Origin: Clostridium_AQ sp900552125
GTDB taxonomy: Bacteria > Bacillota_I > Bacilli_A > Erysipelotrichales > Erysipelotrichaceae
Assembly: GCA_037892765.1 (NCBI GenBank)
Contig: JBBKBW010000001.1
Direction: 5' to 3' (one strand)
DNA length: 64,000 bases
The notes beneath the pieces are model-generated. The model searched no databases, was not told the DNA's origin, and worked only from the letters and a program-made list of their open reading frames with translations. Positions within the stretch are counted from its first letter, which is position 1; every line of letters starts with the position of its first letter. Both the position numbers and the translations under genes were made by a program. Shown here piece by piece: positions 43,914 to 54,500 of the stretch.

Positions 43914-44339
43914 CTATTTTATTTCTTCCATAAGCTGTCGGATTTTTCTCAATGTACACCGTGTAACTGCCAGGTCATCTTCTTGTATATTCGATATAAT
44001 TTTTTCATAAGCTTCTATCATTTTTTCTTTCTGACAATTACTTAATTCAATTGCCTTGTTCGTCAAAACAAGGTATGTTCTTTCTTTTTTTTCATCTAAT
44101 TTCCAGATAATATATCCTTTATTTTCAAGACTTTTTACCATCTTAGATGTTTCTGGAATCGATAATTTCATGTATTCTGCCACTTCTGAAAGATATACTC
44201 CTTCATGACAGTCTGATTTTTCAACACATTCCTTTATACTATAAAGAAACAAATAATCTGTTCTTTCAACAAATTCAAATATACTTTCAACATTGATGCT
44301 CTTTAAAAAAAACTCCTCTGCACTGGTTCCTGCTCCCAT
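43914..44339 (-). CDS. MarR-family transcriptional regulator
   Basis: The winged-helix core is recognisable: VYLSEVAEYMKLSIPETSKMVKSLENKGYIIWKLDEKKERTYLVLTNKAIE, typical MarR recognition helix plus wing. The N- and C-terminal helices probably dimerise. It starts within a few bases of the citrate synthase stop, so both are one transcript. MarR proteins often sense phenolic or envelope-active compounds; the ligand is unknown. Confidence 0.9.
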   Translation of the reverse strand: MGAGTSAEEFFLKSINVESIFEFVERTDYLFLYSIKECVEKSDCHEGVYLSEVAEYMKLSIPETSKMVKSLENKGYIIWKLDEKKERTYLVLTNKAIELSNCQKEKMIEAYEKIISNIQEDDLAVTRCTLRKIRQLMEEIK

Positions 44340-44340
44340 A

Positions 44341-45687
44341 TTATCGTTCCTCTCTTTCTATATATTCTTTTTTGCTGACTAGACTCTTATATGCCGGGCG
44401 AATGATCTTATCTGTAGTTATCAATTCTTCCAGGCGATGTGCACTCCAACCAGCAATTCTTGCTATCGCAAATAATGGCGTGTACAATTCTCTTGGAATA
44501 TTCAACATGTCATACACAAAACCACTATAGAAATCTATATTAGGACTTACTCCTTTGAATATCTGACGCTGCTTTGCAATCAACTTAGGTGCAATCTTCT
44601 CAATATTGTTATAAAGGGTCATATCTTTCTCACGTCCTTTATCCCTTGCGAGTTGTTCTACAAAGCCTTTGAACACCCTTTCTCTTGGATCTGAAATAGA
44701 ATATACAGCATGTCCCATTCCATAAATAAGTCCTTTCTGATCAAACGCCTCTTTCTTCAAAATCTTACTCAGATATGATGCAATTTCCTCTTCGTCTTCA
44801 TAATCTTTCACATGACTTTTAATATCATCCATCATATTCATTACCATCAGATTTGCACCGCCATGTTTTTTTCCTTTTAAGGATGACATTGCTGCTGAAA
44901 TAACAGAATAAGTATCTGAACCTGAAGATGTTACTACCCGTGTAGTGAATGTAGAATTGTTACCACCACCATGTTCCATATGTAACAATAATGCTATATC
45001 CAGTACTCTTGCTTCCAGTTCTGTGAATTTTGTATCTGGTCTTAATAGGCGCAGGAAATTTTCAGCAATAGATAAATCTTTTTCAGGTCTATGAATATAC
45101 ATACTTTCGTTTTTTTCATAATGACAATAAGCATGGTATGCATATACTGCTAACATAGGAAATGCTGCGATCAACTGCATACTCTGCCTTAGCACATTCG
45201 GAATTTCAAGACTTTCTTTCTCCTTATCGTAAGAGCCCAATGTAAGAATACTTCGAGTCATAGAACCCATAATATCTGATGTAGGTGCTTTCATAATGAC
45301 ATCTCTGGTAAAGTTAGTCGGTAGTTCCATACAATCAGATAGTCTTCCCTGAAATTCCATTAACTGTGTATCAGTTGGCAATTCTCCGAATAAAAGAAGA
45401 TATGCTCCTTCTTCAAAGACAAACCTTTTTCCTTTACTTCCTGTTACTAAATCTTTTATATTATAACCACGATAAGATAACTCGCCATCACATGGACTCT
45501 TTACTCCATCACGATATTCAAAAGCTTTTATATCAGAAATATTTGTAAGCCCCGTCAACACACCTTGGCCTTTTTCATCTCGTAAGCCTCTTTTTACACC
45601 ATACTCTGAATACAGATTCTTACTAATGCTATCATTTTGTTCACAAAAAATTGCTTGCTGTTTCATATAATTTTCCAAATTGCTCAT
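44341..45687 (-). CDS. gltA: Citrate synthase (citrate/2-methylcitrate synthase family)
   Basis: The enzyme condenses acetyl-CoA (or propionyl-CoA) with oxaloacetate. Catalytic-region signatures are HMEHGGGNNSTFTTRVV (first His), KKHGGANLMVMNM, GLIYGMGHAVYSISDPRERVFK (second His and Arg) and VSPNIDFYSGFVYDMLNIP (Asp region). The ATG at 45687 follows AAAGGAG. Its promoter carries the same 19-base box as the phospholipase operon, linking carbon metabolism to the envelope regulon. Citrate versus methylcitrate use is not decidable from sequence alone. Confidence 0.93.
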   Translation of the reverse strand: MSNLENYMKQQAIFCEQNDSISKNLYSEYGVKRGLRDEKGQGVLTGLTNISDIKAFEYRDGVKSPCDGELSYRGYNIKDLVTGSKGKRFVFEEGAYLLLFGELPTDTQLMEFQGRLSDCMELPTNFTRDVIMKAPTSDIMGSMTRSILTLGSYDKEKESLEIPNVLRQSMQLIAAFPMLAVYAYHAYCHYEKNESMYIHRPEKDLSIAENFLRLLRPDTKFTELEARVLDIALLLHMEHGGGNNSTFTTRVVTSSGSDTYSVISAAMSSLKGKKHGGANLMVMNMMDDIKSHVKDYEDEEEIASYLSKILKKEAFDQKGLIYGMGHAVYSISDPRERVFKGFVEQLARDKGREKDMTLYNNIEKIAPKLIAKQRQIFKGVSPNIDFYSGFVYDMLNIPRELYTPLFAIARIAGWSAHRLEELITTDKIIRPAYKSLVSKKEYIEREER

Positions 45688-45795
45688 TTGAATCGCTCCT
45701 TTCATTCTGTTACGAACTTACATACTATACTCAGATATTCTTGTTTCCAGTGCATTCAGCATTGTCTGTTCTTTTTCTTATTCTTATTCATTAGC

Positions 45796-45833
45796 AATAC
45801 AATACAATGGAAAACTCAATTTAACCTCAACAA
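45796..45833 (-). promoter_or_regulatory. Promoter with 19-base regulator box, citrate synthase
   Basis: TTGTTGAGGTTAAATTGAG (45815-45833, minus strand) is identical to the box upstream of the phospholipase gene. It is again followed by seven bases and TTGTATTGTAT. Confidence 0.7.
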
Positions 45834-45893
45834 GGTTTGTTTTTTCATCCATGCAAAATCTTCTTTGTACAACAGACTGTTAGATATAGCAAA

Positions 45894-45948
45894 AACGGCC
45901 TTTCAAAAACAGTTAACTTCTAAATCAACTGTTTTTTGAAAGGTCGTT
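45894..45948. terminator. Long hairpin terminator after cls
   Basis: A stem of about 21 bp (AACGGCCTTTC with GAAAGGTCGTT, continuing inward) lies between the cls stop and the citrate synthase promoter. Confidence 0.8.
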
Positions 45949-45959
45949 TCATCAGATTC

Positions 45960-47519
45960 TTATAGCAATCCAGCAAATAATCTCATAAATAATTGTCCCA
46001 GTCGCAAATATGCACTTCGTCCGGTTTGATATTGGTCTGTCACATCACGACATTCTCCCATCGTTCTTATCAGATCATTTTTTATTTCCACAACTGCCTG
46101 ACAATCTGCCATAAAACAGCCGTTTTCAAAATGGTGATATAAACTTCGATAATCCAGATTAATTGTTCCACAAGTTGCCATACAGTCATCTGCCACACTC
46201 ATTTTTGCATGACAGAAACCAGGAGTCCACTCATAAACACGAACACCATGTTTAACTAATCCATGATAAAAAGAACGAGTTATATTATAAATGAATTTTT
46301 TATCAGGGATACCAGGTGTGATAATTCTTACGTCTACCCCTCGCTTAGCAGCCAGACATAACGCATGCGTCATTTCATCTGTTATGATTAGATATGGAGT
46401 CATAAACCAACAATATTTTTCAGCTTTATTTATCATACTGATATAAACTTCTTCTCCTACTTGCTCATTATCCATAGGGCTGTCTGCATAAGGTTGAACA
46501 AACCCAGTTTGCTGTGCCGCATAATCATAGTGGAAAAGGTATTTACTAAAATCAGAATCATTAGCATCCTTATCACTTACTGCATTCCACATTTCCAAAA
46601 ATGTCACCGTAAGCGACTGAACAGCATCTCCTTCTAAACGAATACCTGTATCTTTCCACTGTCCATACGGGTGTGTGTAATTAAAATATTCGTTTGCTAG
46701 ATTATATCCACCTGTAAATCCGACTTTTCCATCAATAACTGTTATTTTTCTATGATCACGATTGTTCAAAAACAGATTTAAACCTGGCATAAACGGATTG
46801 AATACACGGCAATGAATTCCTATTGCCTCCATCTTTTTCACAAAATCTGTGTTAATAAAGCCTATAGAACCCATATCATCGTAGAATACTCTAACTTCCA
46901 CACCTGCTTTTACTCGCTCTTCCAGAACATCTTGAATCTTATGCCATGCTTCAGCGTCTTCTATCGCATGATATTCCATAAAGATAAACTTCTGTGCTTT
47001 CTCCAAATCCTTAAGCTGTGCCTCTAATCCTTTCACTGCTTCATCAAAATACACAATATCCGTATTCTGATAGATTGGATACTGCGAATTTCTTTGTATG
47101 TAACTTGCTATATTTCCTGCTTTCGGAATTGTTTCTTTTATTTTGCTCAAACACTCCTGACTGTCCGGAAGCATTGGTAACAATTTGCTATCAATTTCTG
47201 CATATCGCTCACGCATTTTATGTGTGCCACCATTCAAACCAATCAACAAATACAGGCCTACACCCATAATTGGGAAGATTAGAATTAAGATGACCCACGG
47301 CATTTTCATAGAAGAGGTCTTATCTGATGCGTACAATCCCAAAACCAAGATTCCACTCAAAATCCTTGTAAATAAATTTATAATTTCTGCATATTCATTC
47401 AAGCGTGTTACGATAGTAATAATAAAAATTACTTCCAGAAGAATGCAGACTATGGAAAAACACAGCCGTTTTACCCCATTTTTTGTTTTTGCTTTGCCCT
47501 CTAAAGTATCTTGCTTCAT
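45960..47519 (-). CDS. cls: Cardiolipin synthase
   Basis: This membrane enzyme joins two phosphatidylglycerol molecules. Two N-terminal helices (about 17-37 and 70-92), a linker, and two PLD active sites are visible: HRKITVIDGKVGFTGGYN and CHAKMSVADDCMATCGTINLDYRS. The C-terminus ends FMRLFAGLL like the family norm. It lies 35 bases downstream of a small alarmone synthetase. It is a second phospholipase-D-fold lipid enzyme besides that at 42305, and a third, fragmentary copy lies at 33563. Confidence 0.95.
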   Translation of the reverse strand: MKQDTLEGKAKTKNGVKRLCFSIVCILLEVIFIITIVTRLNEYAEIINLFTRILSGILVLGLYASDKTSSMKMPWVILILIFPIMGVGLYLLIGLNGGTHKMRERYAEIDSKLLPMLPDSQECLSKIKETIPKAGNIASYIQRNSQYPIYQNTDIVYFDEAVKGLEAQLKDLEKAQKFIFMEYHAIEDAEAWHKIQDVLEERVKAGVEVRVFYDDMGSIGFINTDFVKKMEAIGIHCRVFNPFMPGLNLFLNNRDHRKITVIDGKVGFTGGYNLANEYFNYTHPYGQWKDTGIRLEGDAVQSLTVTFLEMWNAVSDKDANDSDFSKYLFHYDYAAQQTGFVQPYADSPMDNEQVGEEVYISMINKAEKYCWFMTPYLIITDEMTHALCLAAKRGVDVRIITPGIPDKKFIYNITRSFYHGLVKHGVRVYEWTPGFCHAKMSVADDCMATCGTINLDYRSLYHHFENGCFMADCQAVVEIKNDLIRTMGECRDVTDQYQTGRSAYLRLGQLFMRLFAGLL

Positions 47520-47554
47520 ATATATTCCACCTTCCTACTTGCTCAGTTTTCTGC

Positions 47555-48235
47555 CTAAATTTCATGAAACATACCAATTTTGTCTTTTATTCTCTGCATT
47601 TCATTATCCGCTTCAATGATAGATCTTGCAGAATGAAGTAATTCTTCACTTATCTCATCATAACCAGGCATTTCTTCAATTCCTTTTTTATAGCGAAGTT
47701 GATGTTCCAATGTTGCCCAGAAATCCATACCATTGGTTCGGATCTGTAATTCTACACGCATAGGTGTTTTACCCTTAGCAAAAAATACTGGTATTTCAAC
47801 AATCATATGATAGCTTCGATAACCATTTGGTTTTGGATTTTTTATATAATCTTTTATTTCAATAACTTTAATATCATCCTGTTGGGTAATCAAATCTGAT
47901 ATCATATAAATATCGTCAATAAACGCACAAACTATTCGAACGCCTGCTACATCATTTAAATATGTCTGTATATTTTCTGTTGTAAAATCATGTCCCATTT
48001 TCTGCAATTTATTGTAAATACTATTGGGCTTCTTAATCCTTGTTTTTATAAAAGAAATAGGATTTCGATTGTTCTCAACTGAAAATTCATCATCCAAAAC
48101 CTCAAGTTTAGTTTGTATCTCCCGAATAGCACAACGATACATCATCATTAAATTATAAAATTTTGTAGCATTATTTAAAAACTGTAGTGATTCCGGACTG
48201 TCCATCCAGAGTTTTTTTACTTCATCCTTTGTCAT
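47555..48235 (-). CDS. Small alarmone synthetase ((p)ppGpp synthetase, RelA/SpoT domain)
   Basis: The 226-residue protein carries only the synthetase domain. RIKKPNSIYNKL, DVAGVRIVCAFIDDIY, NPKPNGYRSYHMIVEIP and VELQIRTNGMDFWATLEHQLRYK include the catalytic E-x-Q and the G-loop tyrosine region. No hydrolase HD, TGS or ACT domain is present, as in YjbM/YwaC-type proteins. It makes (p)ppGpp, a stress signal. Its co-transcription with cardiolipin synthase couples starvation signalling to membrane composition, which is inference. Confidence 0.93.
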   Translation of the reverse strand: MTKDEVKKLWMDSPESLQFLNNATKFYNLMMMYRCAIREIQTKLEVLDDEFSVENNRNPISFIKTRIKKPNSIYNKLQKMGHDFTTENIQTYLNDVAGVRIVCAFIDDIYMISDLITQQDDIKVIEIKDYIKNPKPNGYRSYHMIVEIPVFFAKGKTPMRVELQIRTNGMDFWATLEHQLRYKKGIEEMPGYDEISEELLHSARSIIEADNEMQRIKDKIGMFHEI

Positions 48236-48350
48236 GGTACTTTCCTTTCTACTTCATCTTTAATTGACATATAGGTATATCCAAGTCTTGTGAAGTGCAC
48301 AAGCGCTGGAATCTTCTGGTCTTCCCATAAGCATTATAACCTCCAATACG

Positions 48351-48521
48351 TCATCTGTTTTTCTTTCGAGGATCTGTTGGCTTTACCGCATCTTTTGGTA
48401 TTAGCCAAGTCTTTCCCTTTTTCTCTGCTCCAGGCACTCTTCCCTGGCTACATAAAAGAGAAATTCTTCTAGATGAAATTCCCCATATTTTTGACATTTC
48501 GATCGTTGTTATATAATCCAT
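48351..48521 (-). CDS. Small helix-turn-helix DNA-binding protein (56 aa)
   Basis: ATG at 48521 follows GGAGG by 6 bases. The product MDYITTIEMSKIWGISSRR continues into ISLLCSQGRVPGA and EKKGKTWLIPKDAVKP. It is an excisionase/MerR-like helix-turn-helix in which the SQGRVPGAxKKGKTWLIP block is the wing. Such proteins regulate genes or direct excision. It is located just upstream of the alarmone synthetase, on the same strand, and marks the right edge of the cargo. Confidence 0.78.
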   Translation of the reverse strand: MDYITTIEMSKIWGISSRRISLLCSQGRVPGAEKKGKTWLIPKDAVKPTDPRKKNR

Positions 48522-48650
48522 AATTTTCCTCCAAACGATACAACAAGCCTATTATAAGTATATTCTTTTATCGGAATAGTTTCAACCAAAATTAAGTTTT
48601 CTTCTAGGTTGTTTGATTTGTTATTGTTTTCTAAGATTTTCACAAAAACA

Positions 48651-48684
48651 CCTGGTAAATAATCTTTTAAAATCATCTACCAGG
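48651..48684 (-). terminator. Terminator of the right-hand element operon
   Basis: CCTGGTAAAT pairs with ATCTACCAGG (one mismatch). The minus strand continues into TGTTTTTGTG, after the YodL-like gene. Confidence 0.7.
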
Positions 48685-48693
48685 CTTTATTGT

Positions 48694-51444
48694 TTATCTT
48701 ACACCCAAATCAGCCCCTCTCTCCAGCTTATCTTTTCCCTGCTTTTCCTGGATAATTTTCTTATTGATTTCCAAGCGTTCATGGATTGATGGTTTCTTCT
48801 CTTTTCCCGTCATTGCTCTCTTTTGTGCTACTGGCTTTCTTTCAGCTTTCCCTGCGTCCTTAACTGCTGTATTTGCTTCAACGCCGGCTCTTGACACAGC
48901 TTCTCTGCTCTCATTTTTCTCTGTCACCTGCTGTTCTCGTCTCTCCTTCACACCTTTTTCTTCCAGACTGCAAAAGCTCTGCAAATACGGCAGAACATGA
49001 TTCTGCATATCCGTCAGATCTTCCATATACTTCTGATACTCTTCATTACCTTTTCCTTGCTGATAACTAATCCAGCTTTCATCTGTCAATTTCATTTCAT
49101 TCTGCATCTTTAACTGACTGATGATACCACCGTTTCCGGTACCAATCTCTATCTTACCTTGAAAATGGTGCAGCATCTTATCACCCTTCTCAGTATAATA
49201 TACTGTAAAAAACATCTGTGCTGTCGTTTTTGGTTCGTTGGTGTTTGGATCACGGTCAGCATACCAGGCTTTGTCCTGTTCTACGGTTTTGGAATCCAGA
49301 TCAGATAACTTTTGATATCTTGGACTCCCCAACTCACTTTTCTCACAATAATTCACATACACCATCGGCTCCATATCTTTTGGAAGTTCCGGTTCATAGG
49401 ACTTCAATCGCTCGACCAATACTCCAGCACGGACTGACAGATCACATTCTTCCTCTACAATGTCCTTCAAATAAGAAATATAAGAATGCGTATTACCACT
49501 CTGCAAATCCAGCATTACCTCTTGTACCGTGTTCTCTCCCGGCTCCACATTATCCCGATATTCATACGGATCAAAAGCTTCTGCGATCTCATCCAGTGCC
49601 TCTGCCAGCTGTTCTGTGTTCATTTTCTCTGGATACATTGCTTCCCTGACATCCCGCATGGGTACATATTTATAGTCCGGCAATGCTTCATGAATCTTCT
49701 CTATACCTTCCCGAATTATTGGAAGTTCTCCAAAGAATCGAATATCATCCATATAATCACCGTGAACCGTATTTCCCTTTACAATAGAAAATTCAGCCTC
49801 ATCATAAAAGCTGTCTTCCGGATCACGATAGATAATCCCCATACTGCATACTCGATAGGCATTTTCAGGATTCTCCCTATATTTTTCATAGACTGCAGCA
49901 ATTTGATTAACATCGGTACTTTTTTCATAAGCCCCCATATCATGGAACTCATCGCATTCTGCCGCAAAGTATTCCAGATACGGTTCTTTCTTCGGCGGCA
50001 TATTATTGAGGACATTATCAATCATGTTATAATTCACCTCTTCCAGTTCCTCCACCTTTGCCAACGGCTTATATTCTCCCTGGCTGTTCTGAATCTCCGC
50101 CATTACAACCTCATCCATTTCTTCTACTTTTTCCATCAGCTGATCATAATCTCCACGGATGCGTTCTCCAGTCCAGCCTTCGTCTTCCAGAAGTTCCTCT
50201 GCCGCTTCTTTAATAGAAATTTCATCATTTTCATAGACGCCACCATCCATCAGACGGAAATCTTCATCGTAAAAGGAATAATCGTATCCTTCTTCTGTTC
50301 TCTGAATAGCAAAGTAACGTTCTCCTACCTCATATGCCAGTTCACTAAGAACCTGTTCTTCCAGATTCAGGAAAGAATCCAGTTGTTCAAAACTGATACT
50401 GTCTACAAAATGAGCTGTTACTTTTTCCCCGTCATTCAGAACTACGATATCACTGACAGACAGGGAATGTCCTCGGAAGTCTTCCGGTCTGTCAATGTTG
50501 AACCTTTCAAAAATATCTCCCAGTGACATATTTCCCGATAAGTCTCCAACATAGACCAGCTTATAATCTTCTTTTTTTATCTGCATACCATGACTTTCAA
50601 TAAAGCGCATATTCATAAATGCATAGTTTTCGCCCGGTGAATCATCCTTGATCTGATAAATACCAAAGGTTCGCCTAGTTCCTAACAACAGGTTTGCCTC
50701 TTTCAAAGACTGAATCTGTGGATATTTCTGCATTTCCCATTCCAGGTTACGGAAACGCTCCAGTTCTGCCATGGACATCTGATAATGCTCCGGTCCTCGT
50801 TCAATTTCCATGCGTTCCGTGACATAGATCGGTGACGAAAAATTAGTGATCAGATAGATATCTGCTCCGGCATCGTATAATTTCAGTGCTTCTTCCTGAT
50901 TGATCACACTCATCGGTTCCTGAAATACTCCAAAATCTTCGTCTGCATAATCCAGATCCTGATTCCTTATCCGTTCCCACATCTGTGATTCCATGCCAAA
51001 CAGACCTTCATGTGCCTGTATCATTTCCTTACTTGCATACTCTCCCTTACCGCCATCGCTACCCAAGCAATAAATCTTAGAACCCATCCTGTGATAATCT
51101 AAGGCTGCTTCTTTTCTGAGCGGCACCATGTCTTCTGCTGTATATCCATAATCACGTAATTCCAGCTTGCCGATGGTTGGATCTGGTAAGTCCTGAATAT
51201 CCATTTTTGCATCATCCAGAAGTTCCTCGACTTTATCATTGTCTTTCTGGCTGAGTGCATCAGAAAGGGTTCTTACCAACATCCTTACTTTTTCTTCCTC
51301 ACCAATCAGATTTGCATATTCAAAAATCTGTTCCTTTACATCCGCTGGAATCTCTATTTCCATGTGTTCTGCACGGTCTATCTGTTCCTGCGTATATTCC
51401 TGCATTTTCTGCGTTTCTTTTCCTGTTATCATATTTCTCGCCAT
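48694..51444 (-). CDS. Large element protein with YodL/DUF4316-like domains
   Basis: The 916-residue, acidic, soluble protein is typical of Tn1549-like and other Firmicutes conjugative elements. Recognisable parts are SLKEANLLLGTRRTFGIYQIKDD (YodL-like region, about 245-275), KKEDYKLVYVGDL then GMQIKKEDY, and the C-terminal basic tail with IHERLEINKKIIQEKQGKDK. The same IHERL/IHEKL tail motif ends the neighbouring helicase and resembles the IHGKL of the DUF5688 protein, so the three share a C-terminal address tag. Function unknown. RBS AGGAGG precedes the ATG. Confidence 0.82.
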   Translation of the reverse strand: MARNMITGKETQKMQEYTQEQIDRAEHMEIEIPADVKEQIFEYANLIGEEEKVRMLVRTLSDALSQKDNDKVEELLDDAKMDIQDLPDPTIGKLELRDYGYTAEDMVPLRKEAALDYHRMGSKIYCLGSDGGKGEYASKEMIQAHEGLFGMESQMWERIRNQDLDYADEDFGVFQEPMSVINQEEALKLYDAGADIYLITNFSSPIYVTERMEIERGPEHYQMSMAELERFRNLEWEMQKYPQIQSLKEANLLLGTRRTFGIYQIKDDSPGENYAFMNMRFIESHGMQIKKEDYKLVYVGDLSGNMSLGDIFERFNIDRPEDFRGHSLSVSDIVVLNDGEKVTAHFVDSISFEQLDSFLNLEEQVLSELAYEVGERYFAIQRTEEGYDYSFYDEDFRLMDGGVYENDEISIKEAAEELLEDEGWTGERIRGDYDQLMEKVEEMDEVVMAEIQNSQGEYKPLAKVEELEEVNYNMIDNVLNNMPPKKEPYLEYFAAECDEFHDMGAYEKSTDVNQIAAVYEKYRENPENAYRVCSMGIIYRDPEDSFYDEAEFSIVKGNTVHGDYMDDIRFFGELPIIREGIEKIHEALPDYKYVPMRDVREAMYPEKMNTEQLAEALDEIAEAFDPYEYRDNVEPGENTVQEVMLDLQSGNTHSYISYLKDIVEEECDLSVRAGVLVERLKSYEPELPKDMEPMVYVNYCEKSELGSPRYQKLSDLDSKTVEQDKAWYADRDPNTNEPKTTAQMFFTVYYTEKGDKMLHHFQGKIEIGTGNGGIISQLKMQNEMKLTDESWISYQQGKGNEEYQKYMEDLTDMQNHVLPYLQSFCSLEEKGVKERREQQVTEKNESREAVSRAGVEANTAVKDAGKAERKPVAQKRAMTGKEKKPSIHERLEINKKIIQEKQGKDKLERGADLGVR

Positions 51445-51469
51445 TCAAATTCCTCCTGTGTTCTAAAAA

Positions 51470-51511
51470 ATGGCATAACCGGCAGAACCTTCTTCTACCA
51501 AATTATGCCAT
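51470..51511 (-). terminator. Terminator between helicase and YodL-like gene
   Basis: ATGGCATAA and TTATGCCAT form a 9-bp stem. The minus strand continues into TTTTTTAG. Confidence 0.75.
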
Positions 51512-51524
51512 CTTTCCTGTTTAC

Positions 51525-54500
51525 TTATTCCAAACCGAAGTCCCGTTTTCTGGTTTCCTTGCCACTTTCACTTTCCCGCTGACTCTTTTCTTTATAAATC
51601 TGCAGCTTCTCATGGATAGAACCTCGTGCCGGTCTTTCTTCTTTCTCTTTTGATTCCGACTGCTCTGTTTCTGTATCTTCTCGCTCATCCATATTGAGAA
51701 GTGCATTTAGTTCTGACAGACGCTCCAGTTTTTGGTTCAGTTCCTCTTCTTTGGGAAATGGCTTCCCGACTTCCTCTTTGGCATTTGCCAGTTGCTCCTG
51801 TACCGTTTCCAGCCGTTGCTCTGCTTCTGCCAGTTTCTCCGGATAGCTTTCCAAAAGATTATTGATACGAGTGATATTTCCTAGGGCATCTGCCCCCAAC
51901 CGAACTTTAGCTACCGATTCATGCTTTACAGACAGGATAAACTCTTTGCTCCAGCTGTCGAATTGGATTCTCATGTTGAATCCCTGATAGCTTCCAATGT
52001 CCATAGTTACATCTACAGACTTAATGTCTTTGCAGACCGCCAGAAGTGCCATACCTGCCTCTTTCTTTTCTGTGAACACTTTGCCACTGATTTCCATAGA
52101 AAACTGCTCTGGATCTGTAATTTTATGCTCAGAAAAATGAGCGATATCTGCCTTGTAGCTGGCAATAATCTCCGTCAGTTTTGCAATCTGTTGCGGGAAA
52201 TTCCTTGCAATATCATCTTCCAGTCGGTATTGGTTATTCATGTGGTTCGCTTTTAAAAGCTTTAATTTCGCCACATCCACATCCAATGCCATCTTCTCTT
52301 TTACTGCTGGATTTCCGGTTGCAAGTGCCTTGACCTCTGCATAGGAAAGTGCCGCTTCATCCACATCTTCGCAACTTCGCACAGGTGCTTTGCTGGTCAT
52401 AATCTGAGAAATAAATTTCTGCTTATTCTCAATCAACTGCCACATATAACTGTCGAATGTGGATTCTGTTACATATCGGAAGATATGAACCTTTTTATTA
52501 TGGTTTCCCTGACGGATGATACGTCCTTCCCTCTGTTCCAAGTCAGACGGTTTCCAGCCAATATCCAGATGATGCAGAGCAATCAAACGGTCCTGCACAT
52601 TGGTTCCAGCGCCCATTTTTGCAGTTGAACCAATCAAAAAACGAACCTGTCCGGATTTTACTTTTCCAAACAGCTCCGTCTTCTTTGCTTCTGTATTTGC
52701 ATCATGAATAAACGCAATCTCTTTTTCCGGCACTCCTTTTTCCATCAGCTTCCGTTTCAGATCATCGTAGACATTAAAACTGCCATCGCCTTTTGGTGTG
52801 CTCAAATCACAGAAAATCAACTGTGCTGATTTCTGTTCTGCTGTATCTTTCCAGATTTCATAGCTTTTCTCTGCACAGACTGCTATTTTACTTTCCGGAT
52901 TATCTGGCAATAATTCGTTCACCAAACGCTGATCCAGTGCTAACTTCCTTCCGTCATTGGTAATTTTCAGCATATTATCAACCGAGGCATCTACCCCGCC
53001 GTTTCTGACAACTTCTGCACGTTCTCCCAGACTTTCTACGATTTCTTTCTGCTGTTCTGTTGGTTTCAGCACCACTGTTTCATATTCCGCTTCCGGCACT
53101 GGAAGCTTTAATTGATCGGAAGTCTTAATATCTGCAATCTCCTTGAACATATTCATCAGTTCTGGGATATTATAGAATCTGGCGAATCTTGATTTTGCTC
53201 GATATCCAGTTCCTTCCGGTGCAAGTTCGATGCTCGTGACAACTTCTCCAAAGGTAGAAGCCCAGGAATCAAACAGTCCAAGTCCCATATTTTGTAATTT
53301 ACTGTTCTGCAGATACCGCTGCATAACATATAATTCCGTCATGCTGTTACTGATTGGTGTGCCTGTAGCAAAAGTAATGCCTTTTCCTCCTGTAATCTCG
53401 TCCAGATACTGACATTTATTGAACATATCTGCCGACTTCTGTGCTTCGTTCTGTGCAATCCCGGCTACATTTCTCATTTTTGTATAAAGAAACGCATTTT
53501 TATAGCTGTGTGCTTCATCTACATACAAGTGATCCACTCCCAGTTCTTCAAACGTAACTACCTGATCTTTTTTCTCTTTCTGATTCAGTTTTTCCAGCCT
53601 TGTCTGCAGTGTCTTTCTGGTCTTTTCAATCTGTTTGACGGTATAATGTCCGCCATCCTGTTCATACCTTGCACTCTGAATTGCCATTTCCAGATCATCA
53701 ATCTGCTTCCGTAACATGGCTTCCTGACGTTCATCAGAGATTGGAATACGCTCAAACTGGGAATGTCCAATGATAATAGCATCATAATTTCCCATAGCGA
53801 TCCGGGCACAGAACTTCTTTCGGTTTGCTGGTTCAAAATCTTTCTTGGTTGCAACCAGGATATTGGCTCCCGGATATAACTGTAGGAATTCTGCACCCCA
53901 CTGCTCCGTCAAATGGTTTGGCACGACAAAGAGGTTTTTCTGAGATAATCCCAGGCGTTTGCTCTCCATTGCCGCCGCTACCATTTCGTAGGTCTTTCCA
54001 GCTCCTACTACATGAGCAAGAAGCACATTCTCTCCATAAAGCTGATGTGCGACAGCGTTTTTCTGATGTGGGCGAAGTTCAATTTCCGGATTCATTCCTG
54101 GGAAAGTCAAATGACTGCCATCGTATTCACGGGGACGGATGCTGTTAAATCGTTCATTGTACACTTTTACCAGCCTCTCTCGTCTCTGCTGGTCTTTAAA
54201 AATCCAGTCCTTAAATGCTGCTTTCATGGCATCCTGCTTCTGTGATGCCAGCATGGTTTCTTTCTTATTAAGGACACGGATCTCATCACCATTTTCATTG
54301 ACACTCTTATCATAGATGCGTACATCTTTCAGGTTCAGGGTATCTTCCAGAATCTTATAGGCATTTGCTCTCTCAGTTCCATACGTTGCATAGGCAAACG
54401 CATTTTGGGGACTGTCGGCATTCTTTCCTGTAATCCTCCACTCACCATTTACCTCAGAGAATTTCACCTGTATTTCTTTCTGAAGCAGATACCATGGTGT

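Noticed and set aside
49486..50526. 346-codon plus-strand frame opposite the YodL-like gene
   Set aside because: It is the antisense of a strongly coding gene, made of Ile/Phe/His-rich runs without any domain or ribosome binding site.
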